From assembly GCA_947458155.1 (NCBI GenBank), contig CANGZM010000006.1, positions 1-35,544 of the forward strand: a DNA stretch of 35,544 nt, given 5' to 3'. Shown piece after piece: positions 1 through 8,579 of this stretch. A program made the position numbers and the translations under genes. The notes beneath the pieces were generated by a model, which saw only the letters and a program-made list of their open reading frames with translations, ran no database searches and was not told the origin of the DNA. Source of the stretch: Synechococcaceae cyanobacterium (GTDB lineage: Bacteria > Cyanobacteriota > Cyanobacteriia > PCC-6307 > Cyanobiaceae). Every line of letters starts with the position of its first letter. The first letter of the stretch is position 1.

Positions 1-1
1 A

Positions 2-598
2 TCTAGTTTGATGGACCTTGCCATGGCGGAGATCCCCACCAATCTGCGCCCCAATCCGCCTGGTCGTACTCCCCATCTCAAGACATGGCGGGATGGTTGG
101 CGCCATCTCAAGTTTATGTTATCTTTTTCGCCAAAATATAGTCTTTTGTTCTTCTCTGCAGGCTTAACCCTGCTGGCATTTTCGCTGATTTTTCTATTTA
201 CGTGGCGTATAGTTCCTTTCACCGGTCCGAATACGATGGTTTTCGCTGCATCTTCTGCCATCTCGGCAATGAGCATTCTTTCGGACTATATTCTTAGTCG
301 CGAAATGTTATACGAAAAATTTTCACGCTCTCGGAGAGGTCTTTCTCATCGAGTTGATTCTTTATTAGGTTTGCGCAAGGGCACGGATCGATTGTTTAAG
401 TTTGCGGCTATGGCTTTTCTCTTGTCTTTAGTTGGCTTTGTTTCATTGTTGGCCTTTTTATTGAATTCTTCCTTGTCCAGCCCGTTGGCGGTGCTGGCGG
501 GTTTTGTTGGGTGCGCGTTAATGTTTGTCTCTATTTCTTTTTATCTCACTGCAACGAAGCTCACTACCTACCGATCTCTGCATGATCTTTCTCGATAA
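2..598 (+). CDS. C-terminal part of a GT2 family (dolichol/polyprenyl-P-sugar synthase-like) glycosyltransferase; 5' end probably cut by the window edge
   Basis: The frame is open to the window start with no upstream stop. The peptide has the TWRDGWRHLKFMLSFSPKY...FF linker and four hydrophobic segments typical of the C-terminus of this GT2 subgroup. The catalytic domain is not in the window. Confidence 0.65.
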   Translation, partial: SSLMDLAMAEIPTNLRPNPPGRTPHLKTWRDGWRHLKFMLSFSPKYSLLFFSAGLTLLAFSLIFLFTWRIVPFTGPNTMVFAASSAISAMSILSDYILSREMLYEKFSRSRRGLSHRVDSLLGLRKGTDRLFKFAAMAFLLSLVGFVSLLAFLLNSSLSSPLAVLAGFVGCALMFVSISFYLTATKLTTYRSLHDLSR

Positions 599-600
599 AC

Positions 601-1263
601 TTATACAATATAGTAGACAAGGTTGCTGGTCATGCCCCATAGCTTGTGGTGGTGCTTTTCGAAGTTTTTGCCACACGCTTTAGTGAGATAATCTAAGTCT
701 CTTTCGCAAAGCAAGTTTAAATTTTTTTCATCTCCGAAAAATGGTCGGCCTGTGATTTTAAGAAACTTGCGGAAAAGCGAAGGTCTTAACCAGTGAATAA
801 AAGGAGTTAAGGTATGAAACTCTAGCGGGAAAAAGCGATTTGGAGTTGTGATAACCGTTATTTTCCCTACGCGGGTGAGTTCTTTGATTAATTGCATTTG
901 TTTTTGCCGTGATCCAACATGTTCGATCACCGCCGAGCAGAAGACAAGATCAAAGCTGCCATCCGGGAAAGGAAGGCTGCATGCATCTGCTTTAATGAAT
1001 CGCAAGCCTGGATATTCCTGTTCAAGGAAACTGGCATCTTCTAGTCCTACCGCTGTTAAGGAGCTTGGATAGGGAAACAGCCGCTCAAAAAAATTGGAAT
1101 CGGGTGTGCGGTCTGAAGTCACCCCAGCATCCAGAACGCGCCAACCCGAGTTAATGTTTATTTGACTGAGGAGTTCTTGATAAATGCTCAGTCTGACCTT
1201 CCAAGCTAATTTCGGTCCAAAACCTCCAAGTCTTGGGGCAATGTATTGAGATTCGATTTTCAT
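601..1263 (-). CDS. Class I SAM-dependent methyltransferase (Methyltransf_11-like)
   Basis: Contains WRVLDAGVTSD, KADACSLPFPDGSFDLVFCSAVIEHV and ITTPNRFFPLEFHT. ATG at 1263 overlaps the upstream SMR-like gene (ATGA). The track ORF starts further upstream (1473), but that part is antisense to the neighbouring frame. Confidence 0.85.
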   Translation of the reverse strand: MKIESQYIAPRLGGFGPKLAWKVRLSIYQELLSQININSGWRVLDAGVTSDRTPDSNFFERLFPYPSSLTAVGLEDASFLEQEYPGLRFIKADACSLPFPDGSFDLVFCSAVIEHVGSRQKQMQLIKELTRVGKITVITTPNRFFPLEFHTLTPFIHWLRPSLFRKFLKITGRPFFGDEKNLNLLCERDLDYLTKACGKNFEKHHHKLWGMTSNLVYYIV

Positions 1264-1631
1264 GACATGCCGCGGGAGAGGATTTTTACGCCAGTGCACA
1301 CTAATGCCAACCCTATTATTTTGTCTATGGTCATTTGCTCCTTGAATAGAGTTAGGCCAATTATCGTGGTGAGTACAATGGAAACCGCAATCACCAGAGG
1401 GTAGGCTTGTGATAACGGATGGCGGGCCAGAAGTCCAACCCAAAGTACGGTTGACAACGCGTAGAGAAGGCACGCGGCAAGAAAAATTGGAGTTGTGAAA
1501 AGATGGATTGCGTAACTGAGTAGGCCATTGCCTTGGGAGCTTCCTGGCTTTGCAGCCAGCTTGAACATTGCTTGTCCAGTGGCCAGTAAGACCGAGTAGA
1601 GGAACAGACTAAACAGGGAATTGCGAGTCAT
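1260..1631 (-). CDS. Small multidrug resistance / EamA-like 4-TM membrane protein (possible lipid-linked sugar flippase type)
   Basis: 123 aa with four hydrophobic helices; motifs LLATGQAMFKLAAK, HPLSQAYPLVIAVSIVLTTIIGLTLFKEQMTIDKIIGLALVCTGV. Confidence 0.8.
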   Translation of the reverse strand: MTRNSLFSLFLYSVLLATGQAMFKLAAKPGSSQGNGLLSYAIHLFTTPIFLAACLLYALSTVLWVGLLARHPLSQAYPLVIAVSIVLTTIIGLTLFKEQMTIDKIIGLALVCTGVKILSRGMS

Positions 1632-2025
1632 TGCATTGGGATGGATGGACGCATCTTAACTGCTGGCTGGCTTGATGCACCTTCGAAATTGATTATTTTC
1701 TTTTGGTGGGATTTCTCCGGTTTTCGTGAGACATGTCGCCGGTGCTGAATTTGCAGTTCGCTTGAACCTGATAACAGGTTGATACGATCACTCGCGCCGA
1801 TTGGGCTTCCGTATCCACCGACCCAGATCGACAAACGGATGGGCAGCTGCTTACTGATTGGATCATCGTTTCGGCAGCAACAAGGGCATCACACCACCTC
1901 GTTGAATGTATATACAGGCTGAGTCTGCCGGGTTTTTTTGTGCCCCTGCTCCCCGTGGTGATAGGCCACGTCCCTTCACAACCCCCAAGTAGGCCAGATC
2001 GGCCGCCAGAATCCCCCACAATTGC

Positions 2026-2253
2026 ATGACCCATCCCAACGATGCACTCCCCCATTGCCGTCGTGGAGCAGTGTTCACCCAATGGCGCTATTTGTGGATC
2101 TTCGCGGCCATGGTGCTGGAAAATCTGATTGAACTGCCATCTGTTGCAATTCGGGTCCTGATTGTGCAAGTGATATCTGCATTTACTTCGTTCTTGATTC
2201 GCTCTTGGGGGCTGTCGAGGCTCTTGACTCCCATGCCAGCACACTATTGTTAA
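2026..2253 (+). pseudogene. Decayed N-terminal fragment of a DedA-like gene (partial duplicate of the next gene)
   Basis: Peptide WIFAAMVLENLIELPSVAIRVL aligns to AIFAAMFLENLFPPIPSELIMPL of the intact DedA protein. Exact 15-mer atcttcgcggccatg occurs at 2098-2112 and 2365-2379, in the matching reading frame. Confidence 0.5.
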
Positions 2254-2283
2254 TCAACGTTCCCATAAATGGAGATCTAAGTC

Positions 2284-2940
2284 TTGGCCCTCGATCTTGT
2301 GCAAAAGCTCCCCGAGCTGATCGGCTCGGCGGTCGAGGCCAACCCGGCCGCAGGCTATGCCGCCATCTTCGCGGCCATGTTCCTGGAGAACCTCTTCCCA
2401 CCGATTCCCTCTGAGTTGATCATGCCCCTGGGGGGCTTCTATGTGCGCGGCGGCCAGCTCGCCCTGGTGCCGGTGGTGTTGGCCGGTCTGCTGGGCACGG
2501 TGCTCGGCGCCCTTCCCTGGTACGGCATCGGGCGGCTGGTGAACGAGCAGCGGCTTGAGCGTTGGTTGGAGCGCCATGGCCGCTGGATCGGCATCAGCCC
2601 CCAGGAACTGCAGCGCAGCCACACCTGGTTCAACCGCCATGGCACCGCCCTGGTCTTCTGGGGGCGGCTGATCCCTGGCATCCGCACCCTGATCTCGGTG
2701 CCGGCCGGCATTGAGATGATGCCGTTCGTGCCTTTCCTGATCTGGACCACAGCCGGCAGTCTGATCTGGACCCTGCTGTTGACCCTGGCGGGTTTCGGGC
2801 TTGGTGAGGCCTACACCAACGTGGAGGTGTGGCTTGATCCTGTGGCCAAGGTGATCAAGGTGGTGCTGGTGCTGGCCGTGCTCGGCTTCGGTGTATGGCT
2901 TGGGCTGCGCGTTTGGAAGAAGCGACATGACAGCCACTGA
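2284..2940 (+). CDS. DedA family (SNARE-associated/VTT domain) membrane protein
   Basis: ENLFPPIPSELIMPLGGFYV and FWGRLIPGIRTLISVPAGIEMMPFVPFLIWTTAGSLIWTLLLTLAGFGLGE are DedA hallmarks; probable TTG start at 2284. Confidence 0.92.
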   Translation: MALDLVQKLPELIGSAVEANPAAGYAAIFAAMFLENLFPPIPSELIMPLGGFYVRGGQLALVPVVLAGLLGTVLGALPWYGIGRLVNEQRLERWLERHGRWIGISPQELQRSHTWFNRHGTALVFWGRLIPGIRTLISVPAGIEMMPFVPFLIWTTAGSLIWTLLLTLAGFGLGEAYTNVEVWLDPVAKVIKVVLVLAVLGFGVWLGLRVWKKRHDSH

Positions 2941-3228
2941 GGCTTCCTGATCCCGATGCCCGCCGACCCAGCCGGTGCCTCACCCGTTTGACCATCATCC
3001 CTTCATGGTCCCGGGATCGCCTGATTGCCTACCTCTGCTGGCAGGGGACCTCCGCCACACCCCCCCCCAGAGCAACCCCCTTGCAAAAAGGGCGCCCGGT
3101 GAAGGGAGTCCCCTGGTGGCTTCGCGCCACCAGGGGACCCGGCTGCGTGACTGGCACAAGTTCGGCGGGCCTGTTCCGGCGTTCAGGGGCCTTCGCTCCC
3201 GACGCCGGTGGGCCCGGGAGCCAGGGCT

Positions 3229-3624
3229 TCAGAACGGCACTTCTTCCTCGCTGGGTTCACCGCCGCCGTAGTTGCCGCCGCCGCCAAAACTGCCGCCCCC
3301 TTCGGCATCCCGCTTGCTGCCCAGCAGCTCAAGTCGATCTACCCGAATCACGGGTTTGGTGCGCTCCTCACCGCTGCTGCGGTCGGTCCAGCGGTCGAGC
3401 TTGAAGGAGCCGATGATGCCCAACAATGAGCCCTTGCGGACATAGTCGGCTGCGACCTGGGCCTGTTTGCCCCAGATCTCGAGGTTGAACCAGTCGGGTT
3501 CATCGTCCCGGCTGCGGCGGTTCACCGCCAGGGTGAGGTTGGCAACCATGCTGCCGGACTCGAAGTAACGGACTTCGGGGTCGCGGCCGGCCCGGCCGAC
3601 GAGGGTGATGGAATTGACGCCCAT
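3229..3624 (-). CDS. ssb: Single-stranded DNA-binding protein
   Basis: MGVNSITLVGRAGRDPEVRYFESGSMVANLTLAVNR OB-fold start, glycine-rich linker and acidic C-terminal tip EEEVPF. Confidence 0.96.
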   Translation of the reverse strand: MGVNSITLVGRAGRDPEVRYFESGSMVANLTLAVNRRSRDDEPDWFNLEIWGKQAQVAADYVRKGSLLGIIGSFKLDRWTDRSSGEERTKPVIRVDRLELLGSKRDAEGGGSFGGGGNYGGGEPSEEEVPF

Positions 3625-3830
3625 GGCATCGCTCCTGGGATAAGTGGATTAATGATGCGGCACCCCGTTCGGTGTTGACCAAGCCAGGGTTCCGATCCAT
3701 GAGTGCCACCCACCGTCTCACTGCCCAGCTGTCCTGGGGCCCGTAACTGGCAATCAAGGTGTCTGGGCCTTGCCGCCAAGGGCCCGTCGGGCCTGGCGCC
3801 TATGATCCGCCTCCTGCTAGGCCGAACCTT

Positions 3831-4877
3831 GTGTTCTTTCGTCGCTTCCAGTTTTCCCGCGACATCGGCATTGATCTTGGGACCGCCAACACCCTGATGT
3901 ACGTGTCCGGCAAGGGCATCGTGCTGCAGGAGCCTTCTGTGGTGGCCATTGATCTGGAGCGCAATGTGCCCTTGGCGGTGGGGGATGAGGCCAAGTTGAT
4001 GCTGGGTCGCACCCCCGGCAACATCCGGGCCGTTCGGCCCCTGCGCGATGGCGTCATCGCCGACTTCGACGCCGCTGAGCAGATGATTAAGACCTTCATT
4101 CAGAAGGGCAACGAGGGTCGGGGGGTGGTGGCTCCCAGGCTCGTGATTGGCATCCCCAGCGGCGTCACCGGTGTGGAACGCCGTGCCGTGCGGGAGGCCG
4201 GCTTGGCCGGAGCCCGTCAGGTGCACCTGATCGACGAGCCCGTGGCCGCGGCCATCGGTGCCGGCCTGCCGGTGACCGAGCCCGTTGGCACCATGATGGT
4301 GGATATCGGTGGCGGCACCACGGAAGTGGCGGTTCTCAGCTTGGGAGGCACCGTGCTCAGTGAATCGGTGCGGGTGGCCGGCGATGAGCTGAGTGAGGCG
4401 ATTGGGGTCTACCTCAAGAAGGTGCACAACCTGGTCGTCGGCGAACGCACCGCAGAGGACATCAAAATTCGCATCGGTTCAGCCTTCCCCGATGACGCCC
4501 ATGACGAAACCTCCATGGACGTCCGTGGTCTGCATCTGTTGTCGGGATTGCCCCGCACCATCAATGTGCGTGCCGGGGACATTCGTGAGGCGATGGCCGA
4601 ACCGCTCAACGTGATCGTGGAGGCCGTCAAGCGCACCCTGGAGCGCACCCCGCCCGAACTCGCCGCCGACATCGTTGATCGGGGAATCATGCTGGCCGGC
4701 GGTGGCGCCATGGTGCGCGGCATCTGTGACCTCATCAGTCACGAGACCGGCATCCTCACCCATGTGGCGGAGGATCCGTTGCTGTGTGTCGTCAATGGCT
4801 GCGGCATGGTTCTGGAGGATTACAAGCGACTGGAGAGGGTGCTTGACACCCCAGACTTCGCTCGTCCGGCCAGCTGA
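3831..4877 (+). CDS. mreB: Rod shape-determining protein MreB
   Basis: FFRRFQFSRDIGIDLGTANTLMYVSGKGIVLQEPSVVAI, GGGTTEVAVLSLGG, MLAGGGAMVRG; likely GTG start at 3831. Confidence 0.97.
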   Translation: MFFRRFQFSRDIGIDLGTANTLMYVSGKGIVLQEPSVVAIDLERNVPLAVGDEAKLMLGRTPGNIRAVRPLRDGVIADFDAAEQMIKTFIQKGNEGRGVVAPRLVIGIPSGVTGVERRAVREAGLAGARQVHLIDEPVAAAIGAGLPVTEPVGTMMVDIGGGTTEVAVLSLGGTVLSESVRVAGDELSEAIGVYLKKVHNLVVGERTAEDIKIRIGSAFPDDAHDETSMDVRGLHLLSGLPRTINVRAGDIREAMAEPLNVIVEAVKRTLERTPPELAADIVDRGIMLAGGGAMVRGICDLISHETGILTHVAEDPLLCVVNGCGMVLEDYKRLERVLDTPDFARPAS

Positions 4878-4882
4878 ATGCC

Positions 4883-5626
4883 ATGCCGGCCTCTCGCTGG
4901 CTGCGTCCTGGAGCCGCCCGGTCCCTGTTCCAGGTCTGGCCCCTGCTCATCGCTTTGGGCCTGTTGACGTTGGTCCGTCTATCCAAGGGGGCTTTCCTGC
5001 TTGACGCCTACGCCCAGCTGAGTCGCCCCTTCTGGCCTGGTACCGCCCAGGCAGAGTGGTTGCGCTCAGCAAGGCGCAGCGAAGACCAGGTGAGGCTGGC
5101 CCAGCTCGAAACCGAAAACCAACGACTGCGAGGTCTGCTGCAACTGCAGACCCTTAGCCCCACCCGCCTTTCCGCTCCGGTCATCTCTAGGGTGCCAGGC
5201 GGTTGGTGGCAGCAGTTGCTCCTGGGCAAGGGTTCCCTGGAGGGTGTGAAGGTGGGACATGCGGTGCTTGCCCCGGGAGGATTGATCGGCCTGGTCAGCT
5301 CTGTCACCCCAACGACGGCAACCGTGACCCTGCTCACCGACCCCTCCAGCCGCGTCGGGGTCTGGGTGGTGCGCAATCGCCACCAAGCCCTGCTCAGCGG
5401 CCTGGGCACCAGCCGTCCGGTGGTGCGTTTCCTGGAGAAGGACCCCCAAGTACAACCGGGGGATGTGGTTTTCACCTCCCCGGCAAGCACCCTGGTGCCC
5501 CCCAACCTGCCGGTGGGGGTGCTGCAGTCGGTGGATGAACGCGCTGATCCTGCACCCGAGGCCGTGGTGCAGTTGATCGCCCCGATTGATGCCGTTGATT
5601 GGGTCCAGGTTCTGGTGCCCAGATGA
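4883..5626 (+). CDS. mreC: Rod shape-determining protein MreC
   Basis: N-terminal TM segment, coiled coil (QLETENQRLRGLL), beta-domain motifs VISRVPGGWWQQLLLGKGSLEGVKVGHAVLAPGGLIGLV; directly after mreB. Confidence 0.95.
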   Translation: MPASRWLRPGAARSLFQVWPLLIALGLLTLVRLSKGAFLLDAYAQLSRPFWPGTAQAEWLRSARRSEDQVRLAQLETENQRLRGLLQLQTLSPTRLSAPVISRVPGGWWQQLLLGKGSLEGVKVGHAVLAPGGLIGLVSSVTPTTATVTLLTDPSSRVGVWVVRNRHQALLSGLGTSRPVVRFLEKDPQVQPGDVVFTSPASTLVPPNLPVGVLQSVDERADPAPEAVVQLIAPIDAVDWVQVLVPR

Positions 5627-6195
5627 TCCTCGCGACGCGCCATCCCTGGCTGCTGCTCTCGATGCTGGTGGTGCCCCTGCTCACCCTGGCGTCACCGGCC
5701 TGGTTGAGGATTGCCGGTGTATCACCCGCCTGGGCCCCTCTCTGGCTGCTTCCCTGGGCCCTCGTCGATGGCCAGCTGTCAGGCAGCGTGGCCGGGTTCT
5801 GCCTGGGTCTGCTGCTTGATTCGCTGCATCCGGGACCCGTCAGCGCCATTCCGGCCCTGCTGCTTCTGGGCTGGTGGTGGGGAAGGCTGGGGTACCAGGG
5901 TCCGCCGATCGAACGCAGTTTCAACCTCGCCCTGCTGGCGATGATCGGCACCCTTGGCCTCAATCTCAGCCTGATGGCCCAGTGGGCCTGGCGCAGCTGG
6001 TTGGGCTTGAGGGGGCTGCAAGGGGCAGCTGCGGCCCGCTTGGCCCTGCCGGGATGGCATGGGTCTGACATGGCCCTGGCGGGGGTCCAGGTCCTGCTCA
6101 GCCAGCTCCTGCTGGCCGCTCTGTTGGCGCCTGTGTTTTGCTCGTTGCTGCTGCTGTTGTTTCGCCGTCTGCAGACGGCGAGTGGGCGTGGCTGA
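5623..6195 (+). CDS. mreD: MreD-like rod shape membrane protein
   Basis: Hydrophobic multi-TM protein in the mreD position; ATG at 5623 overlaps the mreC stop (ATGA). Confidence 0.82.
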   Translation: MILATRHPWLLLSMLVVPLLTLASPAWLRIAGVSPAWAPLWLLPWALVDGQLSGSVAGFCLGLLLDSLHPGPVSAIPALLLLGWWWGRLGYQGPPIERSFNLALLAMIGTLGLNLSLMAQWAWRSWLGLRGLQGAAAARLALPGWHGSDMALAGVQVLLSQLLLAALLAPVFCSLLLLLFRRLQTASGRG

Positions 6196-7570
6196 GCTTC
6201 GCGGCACTGGGCGGCTGGGGTGGTGGCGCAGGACTGGCTTGGCTGGGCTTCCCCTGGTCTTGGGGGCCTTGCTTGCCTCCTGCGCCAGTTCGCCTCCAGC
6301 TGAGGCCCCGGCTGCGGGGGGGACGACGACGCGCCAGCTCAGTGTCTGGACCCTGGATTTGGCGCCCCGCTTCAATGGCTTTCTGGGTCAGACCATCCGG
6401 GAATGGGAAAGGTCCAATCCGTCGACCAGGGTTCGCTGGACCGACGTGCCTTGGAGTTCGGTGGAACGCAAGCTTTTGGCGGCGGTCTTCGCCCGCACGG
6501 CTCCGGATCTGGTGAATCTCAATCCACTGTTCGGCGCCAATCTGGCCAGCAAAGGGGGTTTGCGGGACCTGGGCCCCCTCCTGCCTCCTGGCGCCGCCGA
6601 CTCCTACCTGCCCAGGATCTGGAAGGCGGCCCGCCAGGACGGGGCCCAGATCGCCGTGCCCTGGTACCTCACCGTGCGGCTCACGTTCGCCAACAGCACC
6701 TTGCTCCGTCAGGCGGGGCTGCAGGCCCCACCGCGACGCTGGCAGGACGTGCCCGCCTATGCCGAGGCGGTGCGCCGTCGCACCGGCCGTTACGCCCTGT
6801 TTGTCACCGTGGTGCCCGATGACTCCGCCGAATTGATGGAGTCGATGGTGCAGATGGGTGTGCAGCTTCTTGATGACCGGCATCGCGCCGCCTTCGACAC
6901 CCCGGCCGGTCGCCGCGCCTTCGCCTTCTGGACCGATCTTTATCGCCGTGGCCTGCTGCCGAGGGAGGTGTTGAGCCAGGGTTACCGTCGCGCCATCGAG
7001 CTTTACCAGTCGGGTGACCTAGCCCAGGTGGCGAGTGGTCCCGATTTTCTCAGCAACCTGCAGACCAATGCGCCTGGCATTGCCGCCGTCACGGCGCCGT
7101 ACCCGGCATTGGTGGGCCCTGACGGACGGGCCAATGTGGCGATGATGACCCTGGGGATTCCGCGCCGCAGTCCGATGGCCGCTGAAGCCCTCGATTTTGC
7201 CCTGTTGCTTACCGATGCCGAGCATCAGCTGGCCTTTGCCGAGGAGGCCAGGGTGCTGCCCTCGTCCAGGGTGGCGCTGCAGCGCCTTCAGCAGCGTTTG
7301 GCCGCCGAGCACCCCAAGGGCAGTCGCGAGGCGTTGGTGCATCGCGCCCGGGTGCTTTCGACCTCCACCCTTGAGCAGGGAGAGGTTTTGGTACCCCCAA
7401 CCCCGGGGATCAAGCGGTTGCAGGCGATTCTTTACACCCAACTGCAAAGGGCAATGTTGGCCCAGGTTTCGAGCGACGACGCCCTGACGGCAGCTGCAGC
7501 GGAATGGAACCAATACGCTGCGGCGCGCTGGCCTGAAGCCGCCCGGACCCATGGCTTGGGCTCGCCCTAA
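6188..7570 (+). CDS. Extracellular solute-binding (ABC sugar-type, family 1) lipoprotein
   Basis: Signal peptide with lipobox-like LLASC, then SVWTLDLAPRFNGFLGQTIREWERSNPSTRVRWTDVPW and APDLVNLNPLFGANLA. GTG start at 6188 overlaps mreD. Confidence 0.86.
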   Translation: MAELRGTGRLGWWRRTGLAGLPLVLGALLASCASSPPAEAPAAGGTTTRQLSVWTLDLAPRFNGFLGQTIREWERSNPSTRVRWTDVPWSSVERKLLAAVFARTAPDLVNLNPLFGANLASKGGLRDLGPLLPPGAADSYLPRIWKAARQDGAQIAVPWYLTVRLTFANSTLLRQAGLQAPPRRWQDVPAYAEAVRRRTGRYALFVTVVPDDSAELMESMVQMGVQLLDDRHRAAFDTPAGRRAFAFWTDLYRRGLLPREVLSQGYRRAIELYQSGDLAQVASGPDFLSNLQTNAPGIAAVTAPYPALVGPDGRANVAMMTLGIPRRSPMAAEALDFALLLTDAEHQLAFAEEARVLPSSRVALQRLQQRLAAEHPKGSREALVHRARVLSTSTLEQGEVLVPPTPGIKRLQAILYTQLQRAMLAQVSSDDALTAAAAEWNQYAAARWPEAARTHGLGSP

Positions 7571-7716
7571 CAGAAAAAGGCATGGTTGCTTGTTTGGCAG
7601 CAAAATCCTCGCTGGCCCGAATCCCGTCTGCCCCAGTGGATCCGGGGGGATGACCCAGGGGAGCGTCGGACGGTAAGGTTGCGATTCTTCATCCGGACAC
7701 ATCCGGTCTGTCGCCC

Positions 7717-8547
7717 ATGGCCGTGGAGGATTTTCCCCAGCAGTCACGGATGTCGGAAGGGTCTTACGACGAAGATTCCGAGCTGACCCTCCAGGAGCGG
7801 CCGGCGGCGCCCACCTTGCTGGTGGTTGACGATGAACCGGCAGTGCGTCGGGTCCTGGTGATGCGATTGCAGTTGGCTGGATACCGGGTGGTCTGCGCTG
7901 AGGACGGCGACGAGGCTCTGGCGGTTTTTCACCGCGAGCAGCCTGATCTGGTGGTTCTTGACGTCATGCTCCCCAAGCTGGACGGCTTTGCCGTTTGTCG
8001 ACGCTTGCGGGCCGAGTCCTGTGTGCCGATCATCTTTCTTTCCGCCCTGGACTCAATTTCGGAGCGGGTAGCCGGCCTCGACCTCGGCGCCGATGATTAT
8101 CTGCCCAAACCTTTCAGCCCTAAGGAATTGGAGGCCCGCATCGCCACCATCCTCAGGCGAGTGGGCCATGGGTCGGCCGCCAACGAGCCCAGGGAGCCGA
8201 CCACGGGCACCGGTGTGATGCGACTGGGGGATCTGGTAGTGGATACCAATCGCCGCCAGGTGACCCGCGATGGCCAGCGGATTGCGCTCACTTATACCGA
8301 GTTCAGCCTGCTTGAATTGCTTTTCCGTGAACCCGGCCGCGTTGTGCCCCGGGCCGAGATCCTTGAACAACTCTGGGGTTACCCCCCGCGCCGTGCGGCC
8401 GATTTGCGGGTGGTTGATGTCTACGTTGCCCGCCTGCGGGGCAAACTTGAGCCCGATCCTCGCAACCCCGAGCTGATCCTCACCGTGCGCGGCACCGGTT
8501 ATGCCTCCCAGCGGATGGGCGAAGGCAGCTTGGCTGCTGTCGGCTGA
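7717..8547 (+). CDS. OmpR-family response regulator, RpaB-like
   Basis: Receiver motifs [47 protein letters not shown]; winged-helix DNA-binding C-terminus ending in [11 protein letters not shown]. Alternative start at 7750. Confidence 0.93.
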   Translation: MAVEDFPQQSRMSEGSYDEDSELTLQERPAAPTLLVVDDEPAVRRVLVMRLQLAGYRVVCAEDGDEALAVFHREQPDLVVLDVMLPKLDGFAVCRRLRAESCVPIIFLSALDSISERVAGLDLGADDYLPKPFSPKELEARIATILRRVGHGSAANEPREPTTGTGVMRLGDLVVDTNRRQVTRDGQRIALTYTEFSLLELLFREPGRVVPRAEILEQLWGYPPRRAADLRVVDVYVARLRGKLEPDPRNPELILTVRGTGYASQRMGEGSLAAVG

Positions 8548-8579
8548 GGCGGCAACCTTCCCCAATACTCCAAACCCCA

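Noticed and set aside
1693-2244. 183-aa minus-strand ORF that might be a transposase remnant
   Set aside because: No transposase motif or terminal inverted repeats could be recognised; overlaps the DedA-like remnant on the other strand.
2254-2937. 227-aa minus-strand ORF opposite DedA
   Set aside because: Shadow ORF in GC-rich coding DNA; His/Gln-rich composition, while the plus-strand frame is a clear DedA protein.
3056-3070. C homopolymer run after dedA (cacaccccccccc)
   Set aside because: Intergenic low-complexity in GC-rich DNA; no evidence of phase variation because no ORF is affected.
3522-4427. 301-aa minus-strand ORF opposite mreB
   Set aside because: Antisense shadow; the mreB frame is unambiguous and the ORF also runs across the ssb start.
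7019-7747. 242-aa minus-strand ORF opposite the substrate-binding protein
   Set aside because: Antisense shadow with no recognisable domain.
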